Assembly: GCA_035610365.1 (NCBI GenBank)
Contig: CM069436.1
Span: forward strand, 55,505,505 to 55,569,504
Origin: Aquatica leii
Taxonomy: Eukaryota > Arthropoda > Insecta > Coleoptera > Lampyridae
Length of the DNA stretch: 64,000 nucleotides
Direction: 5' to 3'
Shown here in pieces: positions 33,398 through 45,828 of this stretch. Positions within the stretch are counted from its first letter, which is position 1; the number at the start of each line of letters is the position of its first letter. The position numbers were made by a program, and so were the translations under genes. Under the pieces are notes generated by a model. That model was not told the origin of the DNA and searched no databases. It was given only the letters and a program-made list of their open reading frames with translations.

Positions 33398-36300
33398 AAA
33401 AATAGTTTGATGTTAAATGTGTTTTCTTCAAAACCAGTTACAGATTTTGTATACTTAAAATAATAGATTTTTTAACTTTATAATAAGGACGAATTTGATG
33501 TTTGAATTATAGTATTATTAATAAAATCCAAAAACGTATCAAACAAAATTTAAGAAACTTCAAACAATTACATCATTCGGTAGTGACATTTAAGAAATTA
33601 AATATGTAATCAAACGTTCTGTTTTTTGCAGTTAACTTGGAATGCAAGCTTTATAAATAGTATGATACAAGGAAGTCATCTGTAGACCACATATTTTATT
33701 GCAATAACTTATTCAATACTGAAACAAAATTGTCCATATGGTAAAATAATTTGAGATTGTAAACAAGCGTTTTACTGTATACGATTAAGTAATGGCTTCC
33801 GTTATATAAGTTAATTTTTGAAATGTGTATTAATACATTTACTTTGGCTTTAAAAGGCGTTGAAATCAACATTTTGAAATGGGTAATGCGCAGATTTCAC
33901 AACAGTATTAAGCGAAGTTACTACATTGACTAAACTGTTTATTATAGTGCTCATAAAAACATTAAAAATTTTGTTAAAAGAATATGTGAAATCGCACAAA
34001 AAGAATATTATAAGCTTATGCAAATGAAAAGCGTTTCAGCAAGATGGTTATCGCATATATCTACAATTGATAATAAATGCGAACATGCCAGTATTTCTTG
34101 ACGTATTTAAACATAATCTAAAGTATTTTTATTGACAATTGAAAACTGTTTATGAAACACGGAAATCTCTTAGTAAAAGTGCTCTACGGAAGGCAAATTG
34201 GGTTCTGTCAGCTGGAAACGTTATGGCGACTATTTTTGGGATATGTATTGTATAATCTTTATCGATTATCTCTTTAAAAAGGAAGTACGATAAAGGACCA
34301 TATTATTCATCGCCATTGAGCAAATTGAATGACGCAATCAAGGTAAAATGATAGCATTTAGGAAAAAAAATCTTGTTTGTTACGATAACGTTTTTCATCA
34401 ACTGCTGAAGTAATTGATGAAAGTAAGGTATATTTGGAAGACCTGGACAAATCTCTTTTTTGCGTGAACAATGAATATTTTGAATCTTATATTACACTTA
34501 AATATTGGTTTACTTTGTAAATTATTTTTGTACGTATGTAAATAACCTATTTGTGTAACAAAAACTGCAATTGCAATCTTGTGCAACGTAAATTGTAATT
34601 TCTTGTAAATAAACGTGCTCACTTATAATAATCAACGGTACACTTATGAAAATTGAAGGCAACAACAATAAATTGCATTCGTGAAACGGATACAGAATTG
34701 ATATTATTTTCCCTGGCAGTGCTAGCACTGTCGGAAGCAGCAATGTCATTTATTTGTTTGATTTATAAACATTACTGAATCTATGATACGGTCAATACTG
34801 TAAACTTATTATATTTATTTGCTATTATTACGTAAACCATTTATTTTGTATGACACTTTCTACGTTTTTCACGCTTTATCTGAAAAATATAAAGATGTCT
34901 ATTAAGTACAAAAGAATCGTAAGCATTGGGATAGACCCACATATACAGTTTGTTTAGCAGTTTAACGGTTTCTTTTTTTAGACAACGACCGCAACGGAAT
35001 ATATATAGTTTATTACAGTATATCTCAAATATAGATCAAATTGGATTTCTTCTTGAAAATTTGCATTATTGCAAAATTTGGCATTTTTTTAAGAATTTAA
35101 TTACTTTATTATAGTAAGGTATACAAAATAAACAAAACTTTTATTTTTTACTAGTACACTCATTGATGCATAAATATGTTTGTTTCAGTAAAATTCATAT
35201 AAATCAATTGCTTGTTTGCATGATTGTTACTGAAGTAATTATTAATAATAGTTTTGTGGTTTATCTTCAGAATTTTATGGTCTGCGAAATTTATATTTTT
35301 TGTTAGTAATCTGTTGCAATGTTCCTGCGGTAATTACCTGGCTTAAATTGTATTCTTTCGGAGAACTTGTATTTTATCACGAAGTGGCCAGTCTAGTTTT
35401 AGTGTTTTAATTAGTTATCAGAATATCTTTTTGGTTATTTTAAACTCAAGCTAAAAAGTTTTTTTGTTTTAGAACTATGTATAAGCTATAGCATTGATTT
35501 TATCATACATTTACATTTAAAACCATCCTACAATTTAGTTTGAACTTTGTTACAAGTTAGGTTGTTAGTGGAATGGGCGTTTTATTTATTACCTTATTCC
35601 AACTTTCTTTTTCTAATTGTTTTAAGTGTACCGAATATTTCTGGCTGAACATGCTGTTTTACATATAAATACTATTAAAATTAGCTTAAACTTGTGCATT
35701 TGAGATTGATTAATTAATTAAACGGTAAGCATGCTTTATTGTTACTGTTTTGTATAGGATAAAAATGCTAAAATTAGAGTATTTGTATAGAAAGTACAAA
35801 CTTGTCATAGTAACATTCTTAAAATTTTACTAGCTGTTGTAGTAACCAGTTATTATTTGGATCAACGTACCCGAAGCTGAAAAATTTTATTCAGTTTATA
35901 GCTATTCTTGTTAAGAATTTTTTTTTCAATTATTAATTAGCGATAATCCAATCTAATTAAACTTGATTTGGTTTGCTTATACACAGCAATCTACCAATTA
36001 TAGTCAATTAGTACAAAAATACTATAATATCAAAATCAGCGGTATATTGTAAACGCCACGTTGATTATACTTCTATTATAATCTTTATGGAATTTCGTAA
36101 ATCGTTGATGAATCTGTACTTTTTGTTATTCATTTTGTTTTTATTTGCACTTTCTTGGCGATTTTTTTTTCAGTGGCAAATTAAATATCGTAAAAAAAGC
36201 ATTTCATATGAAGTGTGAACCGCATTTGAACTTGATGTGTAAACTTACAACGTTATTTGCAACACTATGACAGCCTTTGGGAAAAACTGTACAATAGTTA

Positions 36301-38981
36301 TTTACATAAGTCAGGAAAATCTCACATTACTGAAGAGGAGCTAAATTGAAATACAAGGCACTTTGTGCTGAGTATTTTAAAGCTCCGAGTCAAGTAAGAT
36401 ATTTTACTGACGTGTTTTGTATTAAATTTTTCCGGAAATCGTAAAAAAATACGAAATTTACAAATTTTAGAAACCGTTTTTACAAATTCCACAAAAATCA
36501 AGTTTGTCTATTTTTTTGGCAACTATACTAACAACGTATTTTGTGTCTTGTAAAGTCTTTACAGTACTAGTCGGGAAAGTTCAATTTTCCTGCGCGTTAA
36601 TAAGCAGGAGAATGTTGTTTTCCGGAAAAAATATTATTGTTCAGAATTAGAATAGAAAATTCTTTTTTGACATAAAGATATATACATTATTTATACACTT
36701 TTCTAAATTTGTATTTTTATTAAAAACTAGTATAATTGTTGTACCTTCACCTGAATCGTATTTTTTGATATTTGCATCTCTATTCGTTACTTCTAACTCT
36801 AACTTTTTTGATTGCAATGCTTTGAGTTAGGCAGTTTTTGGGATGTTGTTTTAATAAACTGATTATAAAGCAGATATGTAATTTGATTGGCATTAGTATT
36901 CAACCTTATCTACTTTGTTACGAGAATGAAAACTGTTAAGTTTGTTACAATGGTATTTCTTTTTTAGTGTTGAAAACACTTGTAGGATGAAATAAAGCTG
37001 GAACTTGCGGTGGTGCTTTATTTCACTTAATTTTTTTTTTTCGGATGTAGTGTTTATTATTATTAAACAAGATATTCCTTATGATTCGTTTTATGTTTTA
37101 AAAATATACGTCCTAATTTCACTCACCAGTGCTAAAAAATAATTATAGTAATTGTAGAATTAGATCCGCGCGAGATTCCGCTTTGTACGTTGCAAAAACT
37201 GTACAATATAGATGAAAATTAATTAATTACAGAATTTTAATATGTGACACGTTTTCGTGCAACTTTGCACACTTCTATCTTCTAAACTATTGAAGATAAT
37301 TGTACCCTTCCGCGGACTTTTTTATAGTAAATTTTGTCCTCTATAAAAATGTTTATGTGCAATTTTCCTCTATTTTGTACTGTTTTAGGGTAATAGTTTA
37401 TTGGTTATTTTAAGTTATTAAGCAAATCATTTCAATACAAAAATTGTGGCGGTTTCATTGCAGGCATGATTTACAAGAAAACAACTCTAGTGTAATATTA
37501 CGACACCGACAAAGCTATTCTTAACCGCAAAAAAATCTTGTTTATTATATTACGTAGGTAATATTTTGTTTGTTTTCAACACGTTCCGATAATTACGATT
37601 TGCGATATCTGTCAATTTTGTTTTAGTCTCACATACGGGTATAAACAGAACTTCTTCGCGTGTAATATTATTATTGTTATTTTCATTAATTTGTTTCTAT
37701 TATAGTGTTGTGTAGTGGTTCGCCATTACTCCGGCTTTGGTTTATAGCGCATTTGTATAAATGTCAGCAGTATTGTACTTAATTCTATTGAAAAGCTGCA
37801 TGTTTTAAAAATATTTTTGTTTACACAGGGTGTTTAGTTTTCGCTGGGCAGCATAAAGTTACACTTTTTTTATTAGCAACCTATCAATTTTTTTAAGCTG
37901 TTCGATGAAGGCTTAATTTAGATGAAAAATACTTTTTAATTTGTTTAATTGATTGCGGCATTGCCATTTTAGAGCAATTTCTTTAAAAATGCAGCATTAG
38001 AAAAAATAGTCAGAAAACTGGTATTTTTTGGAATTTGTTTTTGTAAATTTGTAGATGAAAGTCAGAAATACTTAAATAATAATGCATATATTTACACAAT
38101 ACACAATTTATCAAAACACAGAGTTGATTCTTTAAGAAATTAGTTTTATTACGTCCCAAGAACAAAATCGAATCTTTGACGTTTTGCATTATCAAAGACT
38201 TAATTTAAAATACATAAAAATTTGATTTTTTGTTCTTGTAACATGTTTAATGTGACAAATTTCTGTATTTTATATCGGTTTTTAAGTCAATAATTAAATA
38301 ATTTAAGAAGGTTTACATTTAATACTGTAACCGTGAACAATATGTTACGGTAAAACGTAAACCATTCGCTAGGCTGAAATGCGACCACTTATCGATAACT
38401 TAATCGTTACGAAGACAACTCAAAATTTTGTCAAGTTCAAAGTGGGATAGTAACTAATGACATTCAGTTTGTCTTCGATTGTAATTCAATTTAAAAAAAT
38501 AAAATAGCTTTAGGATTTGTTTTCACCTGACAAAGACTTAAGGAAACAAATGGAATAAAAGTTTAACAATGAGTACATTTATTGCAGTGGTAACATAAAA
38601 AGAATAAAAACAATCAGGAAACGAAGTACACAGGAAATCATTGTTTGCAAGTAATTAAAATACAATAATATTAATATTGGCGGATCCTTAAATTAGACCA
38701 TTCCTTATTCACGTAGGTAATGAGTTATTAATGTAGAAGCTAGTAATTATAATTTGATGAATACAAAGAAGAATAATCGAATCAATACAAATACAAAGTG
38801 ATTACGCAGTCAGAAACAAAACGCAGCGGTTATCATTTTAACAGGTAATTATAAAAGAAAATCTGCTTAAATTAATCGTGATAACATGCATACATCTAGG
38901 CTGTTTGCATCTACGATCGACACCAAAAGAAATTATGAAACATTGAAAGAGGTTAATTACGGTTTTCTTTAAATGCGCTTA

Positions 38982-39420
38982 GTTAATGGCATATCCAAAG
39001 TATCCTTTTAAAATTGCTAAAAGTTTAACTAATAGATATAAACTGGTATCATAAGTAAGTTGCGATAGTTGATCCGATGACTAATATACACATAATGCGC
39101 CTAGCTTTAAAAAGACCTTTTAACTAACCAATTATAGGTGCGCCACCGAGGTTTTGCGATTAGTTGCTTATTTAACGAATATTCCACATGACCTGACTCC
39201 AATTTACCATTAAGAATTAGTTATTTAATACCGGCATATGTGCACATCCTAATTATCAGCCCAAAGAAAGAACTAATGGGTAACACTTAGCAACTAAAGA
39301 TAACACACATGTGGGTGTGACCAAACTTGCTGTGATAATAAAAGAAAAATTAAATTGCGCTGTAAAATAGTAAAGCATTTTTACTTCAGCGAATTTTTCA
39401 CATATAACACATCGAAATCG
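38982..39420 (+). repeat. Diverged dispersed repeat, copy B
   Basis: Partner of the repeat at 29985-30360, in the same orientation, with conserved short blocks separated by indels. Function unknown. Confidence 0.45.
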
Positions 39421-40032
39421 TAATTGATTTACACATTAATAGCTTGTATGATCCAAGATACTTAAAATGTACATTTTACTGAGCATTGCGTTAGCATATG
39501 TGCTGTTTTCTTAGCGTAAACAAAATGGGAAATGAATATTAGGAGCAAATTACCTCGTAGATGGCGTTTACGACTGGACGAAATTCATACAGCCCATGAA
39601 ACCATACCAAGATTTAACATAAATAACAATTTTACTTAATGTTTTTTAATTTGTTTAACTTAATTTTACTATTAATATGTTTTATCTTGATCAGTGAAAT
39701 AAACAGTTCATTCAGAAATAAAACGTAATATTCTGATTTGACACTGACGCGTAACAGCTAGATAATCTTGTTTTGTTTTACATAAATTATTTGTCACGAG
39801 AATCAAATTTAAATTCATTAAAAATATGTTGTTTTGTTGATTTTACATGTTAATTATTACTTTTTCATAAAAATATTTGTTTAAATTATGTTAATAATTT
39901 GTGTTGTATTGTATTTGATTAAAATTTTAATTCTAAAAAATATAACAAATATTCATTTGAATACGTCGTTTAAAAAAGGTATATTATGTAACCATTGCAA
40001 TGTTTTGTTAATTTCTTTTTCTGTTCGTTCTC

Positions 40033-40048
40033 TATATATATATATATA
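40033..40048. repeat. (TA)n microsatellite
   Basis: Eight or so uninterrupted TA units. Confidence 0.9.
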
Positions 40049-42309
40049 TTTCGGTTCTTAGCGTTTATTCGTGGTGTTACTAAATGAAGTTCGTGGGTAA
40101 TTTATGTGCATCTCGCGAACTATCTGTATTTCATTCTGTAAAAGTTGTTTTGTGGTGCCACAGTATAAAACGAATTATTGCTTTGTTTTAATTAGATTAT
40201 TCAGCTTTTTTTAAACTCTTATTGCCAGTATTACCATAAAACCCGTAGCATCTTTTAATCTTTTTTTACAATTCCACGCTAAACTCTTAACTTGATTGAA
40301 TTTCCTGTTTACATATTTTTTACTGCATTAACGTTTTACTTGTTTAGTTATTTGATTATAAAAGTACTTGGTGTTTACGTATAATAAACAGGAAGTTAAA
40401 ATTTAGAAATTATTAATTAATAACGAGTAAATTGAAGTAGGATTTTGTAAGTGTGTTCATGTTAAAGTTTAATGAGCAAACATATATCTCATTAATTTAT
40501 TGTTTGACTTAATGAGATTTTGTCGAACCGCAAAGATTTTTAATAGGTTGCTGCTTTATTTAGATTGTTAGTTAAATAATGTTATTTGTTAATTTGATAG
40601 GGCAACGTTGAATTAACAACGTGTATTATTTAATCTACGACAGATCTATTGATTAAAGAAATAGCTCTTTATTAATACAGGAGAGGATCTCCTCGTTTAA
40701 TATTCTGAAAGTACAGGACTTAATTAAGACCGCATCGGACACTGATTGGAAAACATCCAGGTGTGATCTATCATAAGTTTTTAATACAGATAGAAGCAGT
40801 AATAATTATTTTTAGTAAATGCTTTTACAACCATAACGAAAGATTTACAAACAAATAAAAATAAATAAATGAAGTAGTGTGACGAACTAAAATAAAAGGA
40901 CGGGTTAGGGTACATTTCTATTCGGAGTTTATTGCTTCAAATGGCCTTTCAAAACACTTACTCTAATATTAATCGTAACTCTTGGGACGTCCTCTATATT
41001 CTAATGAAAATATTTGTACAAATCCTAAACTGAACTGAATAGGAACATATTTTCAGTACGTAGTTGTGATAATAAAACATCTTTAAAATTCATAGTTTTA
41101 AAACAAATTAATTTTATCCAACATTACGAAATTAATTTGAATTAAAATTATTTTTTTAAAAGTCGATTTTTTACTACCAACTAATATTTTTTATTATAAC
41201 CATTGTGTGTAATTTGTAATAAAATACTATGTAGTAATACAGATCCATAGAACTTAACTTAACTTAATTTAAAATTGTATTACATGTGTTTTTTATACTT
41301 CCGTACGTTTTAATGTATTTTACAGGCAGCGTAATCGGTCGTAAAATTTACTTTTCTAGACTAGGGCAGTAAAGAATAATTAAAAGCACTAATAATTATT
41401 AATTAATTAACCGTCATCTGTCGATCTGTCAGATTTATTAACATACACCATTATCTGTGTTATTGTTTAGTTAGAATAACACTACCAAATTGTTTTAAAA
41501 CAAATTTTATTTTAATATGAGTTAAATTGTAATCAAATTATGTAATTGTCAAATATATTAAAAAAGAATTGAATTTTGTCATTACAGGTTATAGTTTTCT
41601 CAAAATATATTATTAAATTTTATTAAAAACAGATATTTGAATAACTATAATTAACAAATGTATATAAACGTTGGGACAAAAAATATGTATATCACGCGTC
41701 CTGAAAGTATCCTCATTTTGTAAGAAATATGCTTATACTCGCAAATTAGCACTTTCTAGATTAGTGTTAAAAATAATTACTATTGCTTGCGTAGAAAAAA
41801 GTGTACAAACTACTTTGATAAAACATTTTTTTTTTTAATTAACAAAATTTAAATTATTTTAAAATAGAAGCAGATGGATTATCTTGATTATAAAAGCTGA
41901 AAGTATAGATACAATTAGCTAAAACGAAGAAAATATAACGTCGAATGTGTATTTCGTGATATGCTGTAACAATGTTGGAATGAAACACTATTCGAAAAGT
42001 TCCAAGCTCGAGTCACAACAGTAAAAATAGTTGCTTCATGTAATTAAAAAATGGTTTCACAACAGTTACATTTAGTAGTGATCGTTTTGGCGTAAGTGGA
42101 TTGGAAAAGCCGATCTATCGTAATGATGCCATTTGCTTTTTTTAGGGTCTGTTTTGATGATTGGAGTATTATTTTTTTGTAAGATTAAGGGTGGGTTTAC
42201 ATAACGCGAATTAAATCAAAGTTAATCGTGATTAAATTTAAAATTGTTTTCTGATTGGTTGTTTACCAAAATTTAACCAATCACAACGAATTAACTGAAT
42301 TTCGATTAA

Positions 42310-42310
<1 letters not shown>

Positions 42311-42344
<34 letters not shown>

Positions 42345-42613
42345 TCTTTTATTGATTGAAAGTAATATCATAGAAAAAAGAACAGTTGCTACATATCTAA
42401 TAACACATTATGTACTTAAAAACAAATAAACTTAAACATAAATTACTTATATCTTACTTTCAATGCAATAGGGCGAAGTTCAGATATTGCTAAATCTAAC
42501 AAAATCTGGTCTTCCACTTAACCCTTAAATCAATAACATTAGTAGTGTGAGTAAATAATAAGTAAATAATGTCATAAAACTTACTAAGAGGGAACCAAAC
42601 TCAATTTAAGTAT
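42311..42613 (-). mobile_element. 3' tail of LINE A (outer part, beyond the Ty3 insertion)
   Basis: On the minus strand this is the continuation of the LINE 3' untranslated region interrupted at 47933. It runs to 'caataaaagacatt' and then an (ATT)n tail of about ten units (plus-strand aat run 42312-42342). A short tandem 3' tail instead of poly(A) is typical of several LINE clades. The continuity across the Ty3 element is supported by the ACTT target duplication exactly at the two break points. Confidence 0.72.
42312..42342. repeat. (AAT)n run at LINE A 3' end
   Basis: About ten uninterrupted trinucleotide units directly after the AATAAA-containing end of the LINE on the minus strand. Confidence 0.88.
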
Positions 42614-42617
42614 ACTT

Positions 42618-42808
42618 TAATAAGGACTTTTTAATTAAAATAAAACTACTCAAACTTAAGCACAAAACTTAGGCATTTATTGAATCGTAGCTTTACTCAA
42701 CATTCCCCACGATCGAATGTCCACCGCCAGCTCGCGATTTGCCTCGACCCCCTACTACTTGCCTTCAGGGTCACGCGCATTCGTTTAAGTGCATATTTAT
42801 TTTTATCA
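42618..42808 (-). repeat. 3' LTR of the Ty3/Gypsy element
   Basis: Identical by eye to 47738-47928. The exact left edge could shift by two bases because both copies share preceding Ts. Confidence 0.94.
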
Positions 42809-42923
42809 TTCGGCCACCCTGAAGACATATTCACCTGAATATCATAATTAAATTTTACACAAAAATCTTATTCTAAAAAAAAACAAAAAAAATCAACACA
42901 GACAATAATAAACAAAGTAAACA

Positions 42924-44597
42924 TTATTTTAATTCGTAATCTTCTAAATATCGTGGCGGTTTCCTTTTTCTTGCACCTGTAGGCTGCGAGTAATACGATA
43001 CACCGACCTTATCGAGCACTTCACCTTCCTGGTTATCAGTGGTACCGCTTGAAACTCCGCTTTCTTCTTTGCCGCCACGTACATTCTTTAACGTCTCATT
43101 TTCGCCTTCGTTTATTATCTGTTGATTTCGGTTGTTCACCTCGTCTTCGCTTTCCGAGTCGGTGTCTGATTCGTCATGATTACGGTATATCTTGATCTGA
43201 CTAACGTGTACGGTAGTCGAAAATTTCCTATTTTCGGTACCCTTGAGCTCGCTGATCCTATACGTATCACTAGGTAACACTTCAGTTATCACGTACGGTC
43301 CGCGGTGCTTTGGTTGTAACTTCGTAGATTGACCTGTATGCACCGGAGCACTCTTAATCAAAACAATGCTACCTACTTCGTAGTGATTCCCAACCCAGTG
43401 CCTTGAGTCATATCTCTGTTTGTACTTCAATTGGGCATTTAACACGTTCTCACGCACCTTCTGTTGGTTGTCGACTGGTTCTGTATAATTAATGCCATTT
43501 GTGAGCTCTTCAAACAGCACGTTATCATAATTCGGTCGGTAACCGAACAGCGCTTCACACGGAGTCTTTTTGGTGTTCGCGTTCACAGCTGAATTCAAAT
43601 CTCGTTCGACTGCGCTTAATTTATTATCCCAGTCATTATCTTCGTTAATTTTTGATATTAAAGTTGGAATTAATGTCCGCATTACTACTTCAACTTGGCC
43701 ATTTGCTTGTGGATGCCGACTTGAATTCAAAGTATGGTGAATCCCACGTTCCGCACAAAACTGTTTGAACTTCGCCGCCGTGAAACTCGTTCCTCTATCG
43801 GTGACGATTCTTACGGGATTTCCGAATGTGTCTAAAACCTTTTGCAAACTCTTAATCGTTCCGCTTGTACACGTGTTTTTCAAAGGAAATAATTTAACGT
43901 ATCGCGTTAATGCATCGATGATCGCTAAAATATACATGTTTCCCCTTTTACTTGTAACTAAAGGTCCACAATGATCTAGATGCATCCTCTCAAAAGGTCT
44001 TCGTGGTACTGGTAGATTATGTAATAATCCTGGTCGTCGACCCGAAGGGTTTTTATTTAATAAACACTCCACACATGAATTAATATGTTTACGAACGTAT
44101 CGACGCATGCCACTAAACCAGTATTTGTCTTTTATTTTTGCAATTGTTCGTTCAAGGCCAAAATGCCCTGACAAATCGTGTGCACGAACACACATCGCCT
44201 TCCGCATTCCTTTAGGAACAACGTACCTATTCGCGTAAGCATCTTCTTCGCCTCCTATTTTCATTAGTCTACCTTGTGTTAATTTGAACCCACGCACCCT
44301 CAGTTTATCAGCTCGATCGCGATCACTCGGTTCTTTTAATAGAATATTAATCAACGTGTTTAATTCCGCGTCACTTCGCTGCACCATGAGAATCTGATCT
44401 TCTTCACTTATCGTTTGAAAGATGTCTAATCGTTTGCACGCACTATCCATAATATCGTCCGCGGCTTCCTCGGGGGCTCTCGATAAGGTATCGACATGAG
44501 CCATCCTCTGTCCCGACCGGTGTCGCAGTTCCATGTCAAAATCCTGGAGTAGATGCAACCATCGTGCAGCTTGTGAACTTTTCGTTTTTTTGTGCAT
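42924..44597 (-). CDS. pol: Ty3/Gypsy RNase H end plus integrase
   Basis: The frame opens after the second frameshift (ATG at 44597 is internal to the original protein). It carries the last RNase H segment (QAARWLHLLQDFDMELRHRSG; HVDTLSRAP), then the integrase zinc domain (HDLSGHFGLERT; CVECLLNK). The DDE core has Asp in MHLDHCGPL, Asp in IVTDRGTSF and Glu in NGQVEVVMRT. A GPY/F-type module follows (KHRGPYVITEVL) with a long charged C-terminal tail ending in RKRKPPRYLEDYELK. All three catalytic acids are present. It is separated from RT by a one-base shift at the T7 run 44585-44591 on the plus strand. Confidence 0.93.
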   Translation of the reverse strand: MHKKTKSSQAARWLHLLQDFDMELRHRSGQRMAHVDTLSRAPEEAADDIMDSACKRLDIFQTISEEDQILMVQRSDAELNTLINILLKEPSDRDRADKLRVRGFKLTQGRLMKIGGEEDAYANRYVVPKGMRKAMCVRAHDLSGHFGLERTIAKIKDKYWFSGMRRYVRKHINSCVECLLNKNPSGRRPGLLHNLPVPRRPFERMHLDHCGPLVTSKRGNMYILAIIDALTRYVKLFPLKNTCTSGTIKSLQKVLDTFGNPVRIVTDRGTSFTAAKFKQFCAERGIHHTLNSSRHPQANGQVEVVMRTLIPTLISKINEDNDWDNKLSAVERDLNSAVNANTKKTPCEALFGYRPNYDNVLFEELTNGINYTEPVDNQQKVRENVLNAQLKYKQRYDSRHWVGNHYEVGSIVLIKSAPVHTGQSTKLQPKHRGPYVITEVLPSDTYRISELKGTENRKFSTTVHVSQIKIYRNHDESDTDSESEDEVNNRNQQIINEGENETLKNVRGGKEESGVSSGTTDNQEGEVLDKVGVSYYSQPTGARKRKPPRYLEDYELK

Positions 44598-45828
44598 TCA
44601 TGTGCACGAGGGCTTCGCAATCGGTCACACACGTAAACTTTAATCCAATCAAATAAATTCTTAACTTATCAACAACATGCACTAACGCCATCAATTCCAG
44701 TTTACAACTAGAATATGTTGCTTCCACGTCCGATGTCTTCTTCGATACGTAAATAACCGGTTGCAGTGGTGAGGTAATTTTATCTGCTTGTAGCAGAATA
44801 CCTGCAATTCCTTCCTTTGACGCATCTGTATGCACCTCTGTAGTGGCCGCCGCCGGATTAAATAGTTTTAATAGGGGTTTGGTACACAGTGTCTGGCGCA
44901 AGTCTTCAAACGAAGCTTGTTGCAGTTCGCCCCACACAAACGGTACTTCCTTTTTCGTTAGATCGCTTAAGGCCTTGGCTCGTCTACCGTAATTTTCTAC
45001 AAAGCGGCGGAAATAACTGGTTAGACCGAGGAACCTGCGTAACTCGTGAACGTTTCTTGGGCATGGAAAATTCTTTACCGCGCGTATTTTTACATCTCCC
45101 GGCCTAATTCCGTTTGCACTTAACGAACATCCCAAATAGTCCACTTCCGGTTTGCCGAATTCACATTTGCTTAATTTTATCGTTAGATTGGCCTTTTTGA
45201 ATGCCTTAAAAACGCATTCTAGTTTTTCAAACATTTGAGCCCAATCACTGGCAGCTACGAGCACGTCATCTAGGTACCATTTAGCAATATCCTTACCTAA
45301 AGGACCCAACACGATCGCCATTAAACGACTGAACTCGAATGGAGCATTGCATAAACCAAACATCATTCGATTAAGTTCGCCCGTGGTATCGTTTGTGATA
45401 AAAGCTGTTTTGTGCCGTGCTTCCTTCGCCAACGGCACTTGCAAATACGCACTTCCTAAGTCTAAAACTGAAAATAGTTTACAGCCAATAAGTCCTTCAA
45501 ATTGTTCTTCTATGGTAGGTATAGGAAAATTAACTTTTGTAGTGTGCATATTTAAAGCCCGATAATCAATCACTAATCTTGGTTCTCCTGATTTCTTACG
45601 CACTAGTAGGCATGGAGAAGCGTACGACGACGTCGTATCACTAGCAATTCCGTGAAGTTTCCACTCGTTGACAATGTCTGCTATCACCCGTCTTTCACTT
45701 GCGGACGCCTTATACGGTTTCGCTCGTACCGGATCTTCAGCCCCTCTAATGTCCATTTCCATTAAGTTAGTGCATCCGAGCTCTCTTAAATTAAAAGCAA
45801 AACACTCACGGTATTTATTACATAAGTT
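44536..45828 (-). CDS. pol: Ty3/Gypsy reverse transcriptase-RNase H
   Basis: The coding frame begins at the first frameshift (about 45828); the ATG at 45762 is internal. RT landmarks: ASPCLLVRKKSGEPRLVIDYR, FSVLDLGSAYLQVPL, MMFGLCNAPFEFSRLM, catalytic YLDD (KWYLDDVLVAA), LGCSLSANGI and RRFLGLTSYFRRFV. RNase H follows with TEVHTDASKEGIAG, LELMALVHVV and VTDCEALV, so its Asp, Glu and Asp are present. The frame is then lost near 44590 and reads into noise to a stop at 44536. The domains themselves look intact. Confidence 0.93.
   Translation of the reverse strand, partial: NLCNKYRECFAFNLRELGCTNLMEMDIRGAEDPVRAKPYKASASERRVIADIVNEWKLHGIASDTTSSYASPCLLVRKKSGEPRLVIDYRALNMHTTKVNFPIPTIEEQFEGLIGCKLFSVLDLGSAYLQVPLAKEARHKTAFITNDTTGELNRMMFGLCNAPFEFSRLMAIVLGPLGKDIAKWYLDDVLVAASDWAQMFEKLECVFKAFKKANLTIKLSKCEFGKPEVDYLGCSLSANGIRPGDVKIRAVKNFPCPRNVHELRRFLGLTSYFRRFVENYGRRAKALSDLTKKEVPFVWGELQQASFEDLRQTLCTKPLLKLFNPAAATTEVHTDASKEGIAGILLQADKITSPLQPVIYVSKKTSDVEATYSSCKLELMALVHVVDKLRIYLIGLKFTCVTDCEALVHMNAQKNEKFTSCTMVASTPGF

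Larger units (their letters stand above)
33398..42310. other. Long gene-free AT-rich stretch
   Basis: No recognisable gene over about 9 kb. A plus-strand stretch near 34010-34060 (YYKLMQMKSVSARWLSH) and another near 34650-34760 (ELILFSLAVLALSEAA) vaguely recall hAT transposase segments but are not convincing. A (TA)n microsatellite lies at about 40033-40048. 'cacagggtgttt' near 37826 is a motif often seen at insect repeats. Confidence 0.5.

Noticed and set aside
37826..37860. 'cacagggtgttt' and the similar 'acaccctgta' near 10753, often found near insect transposon ends
   Set aside because: A short common motif. No paired end or target duplication found at either place.
40661..40700. Small palindrome 'aggagaggatctcct'
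   Set aside because: Too short to interpret.
42190..42310. Inverted 'gattggttgtttaccaaaatttaaccaatc' next to the LINE A tail
   Set aside because: An 8-9 base-arm local hairpin in AT-rich DNA. Could be a MITE remnant but nothing supports it.
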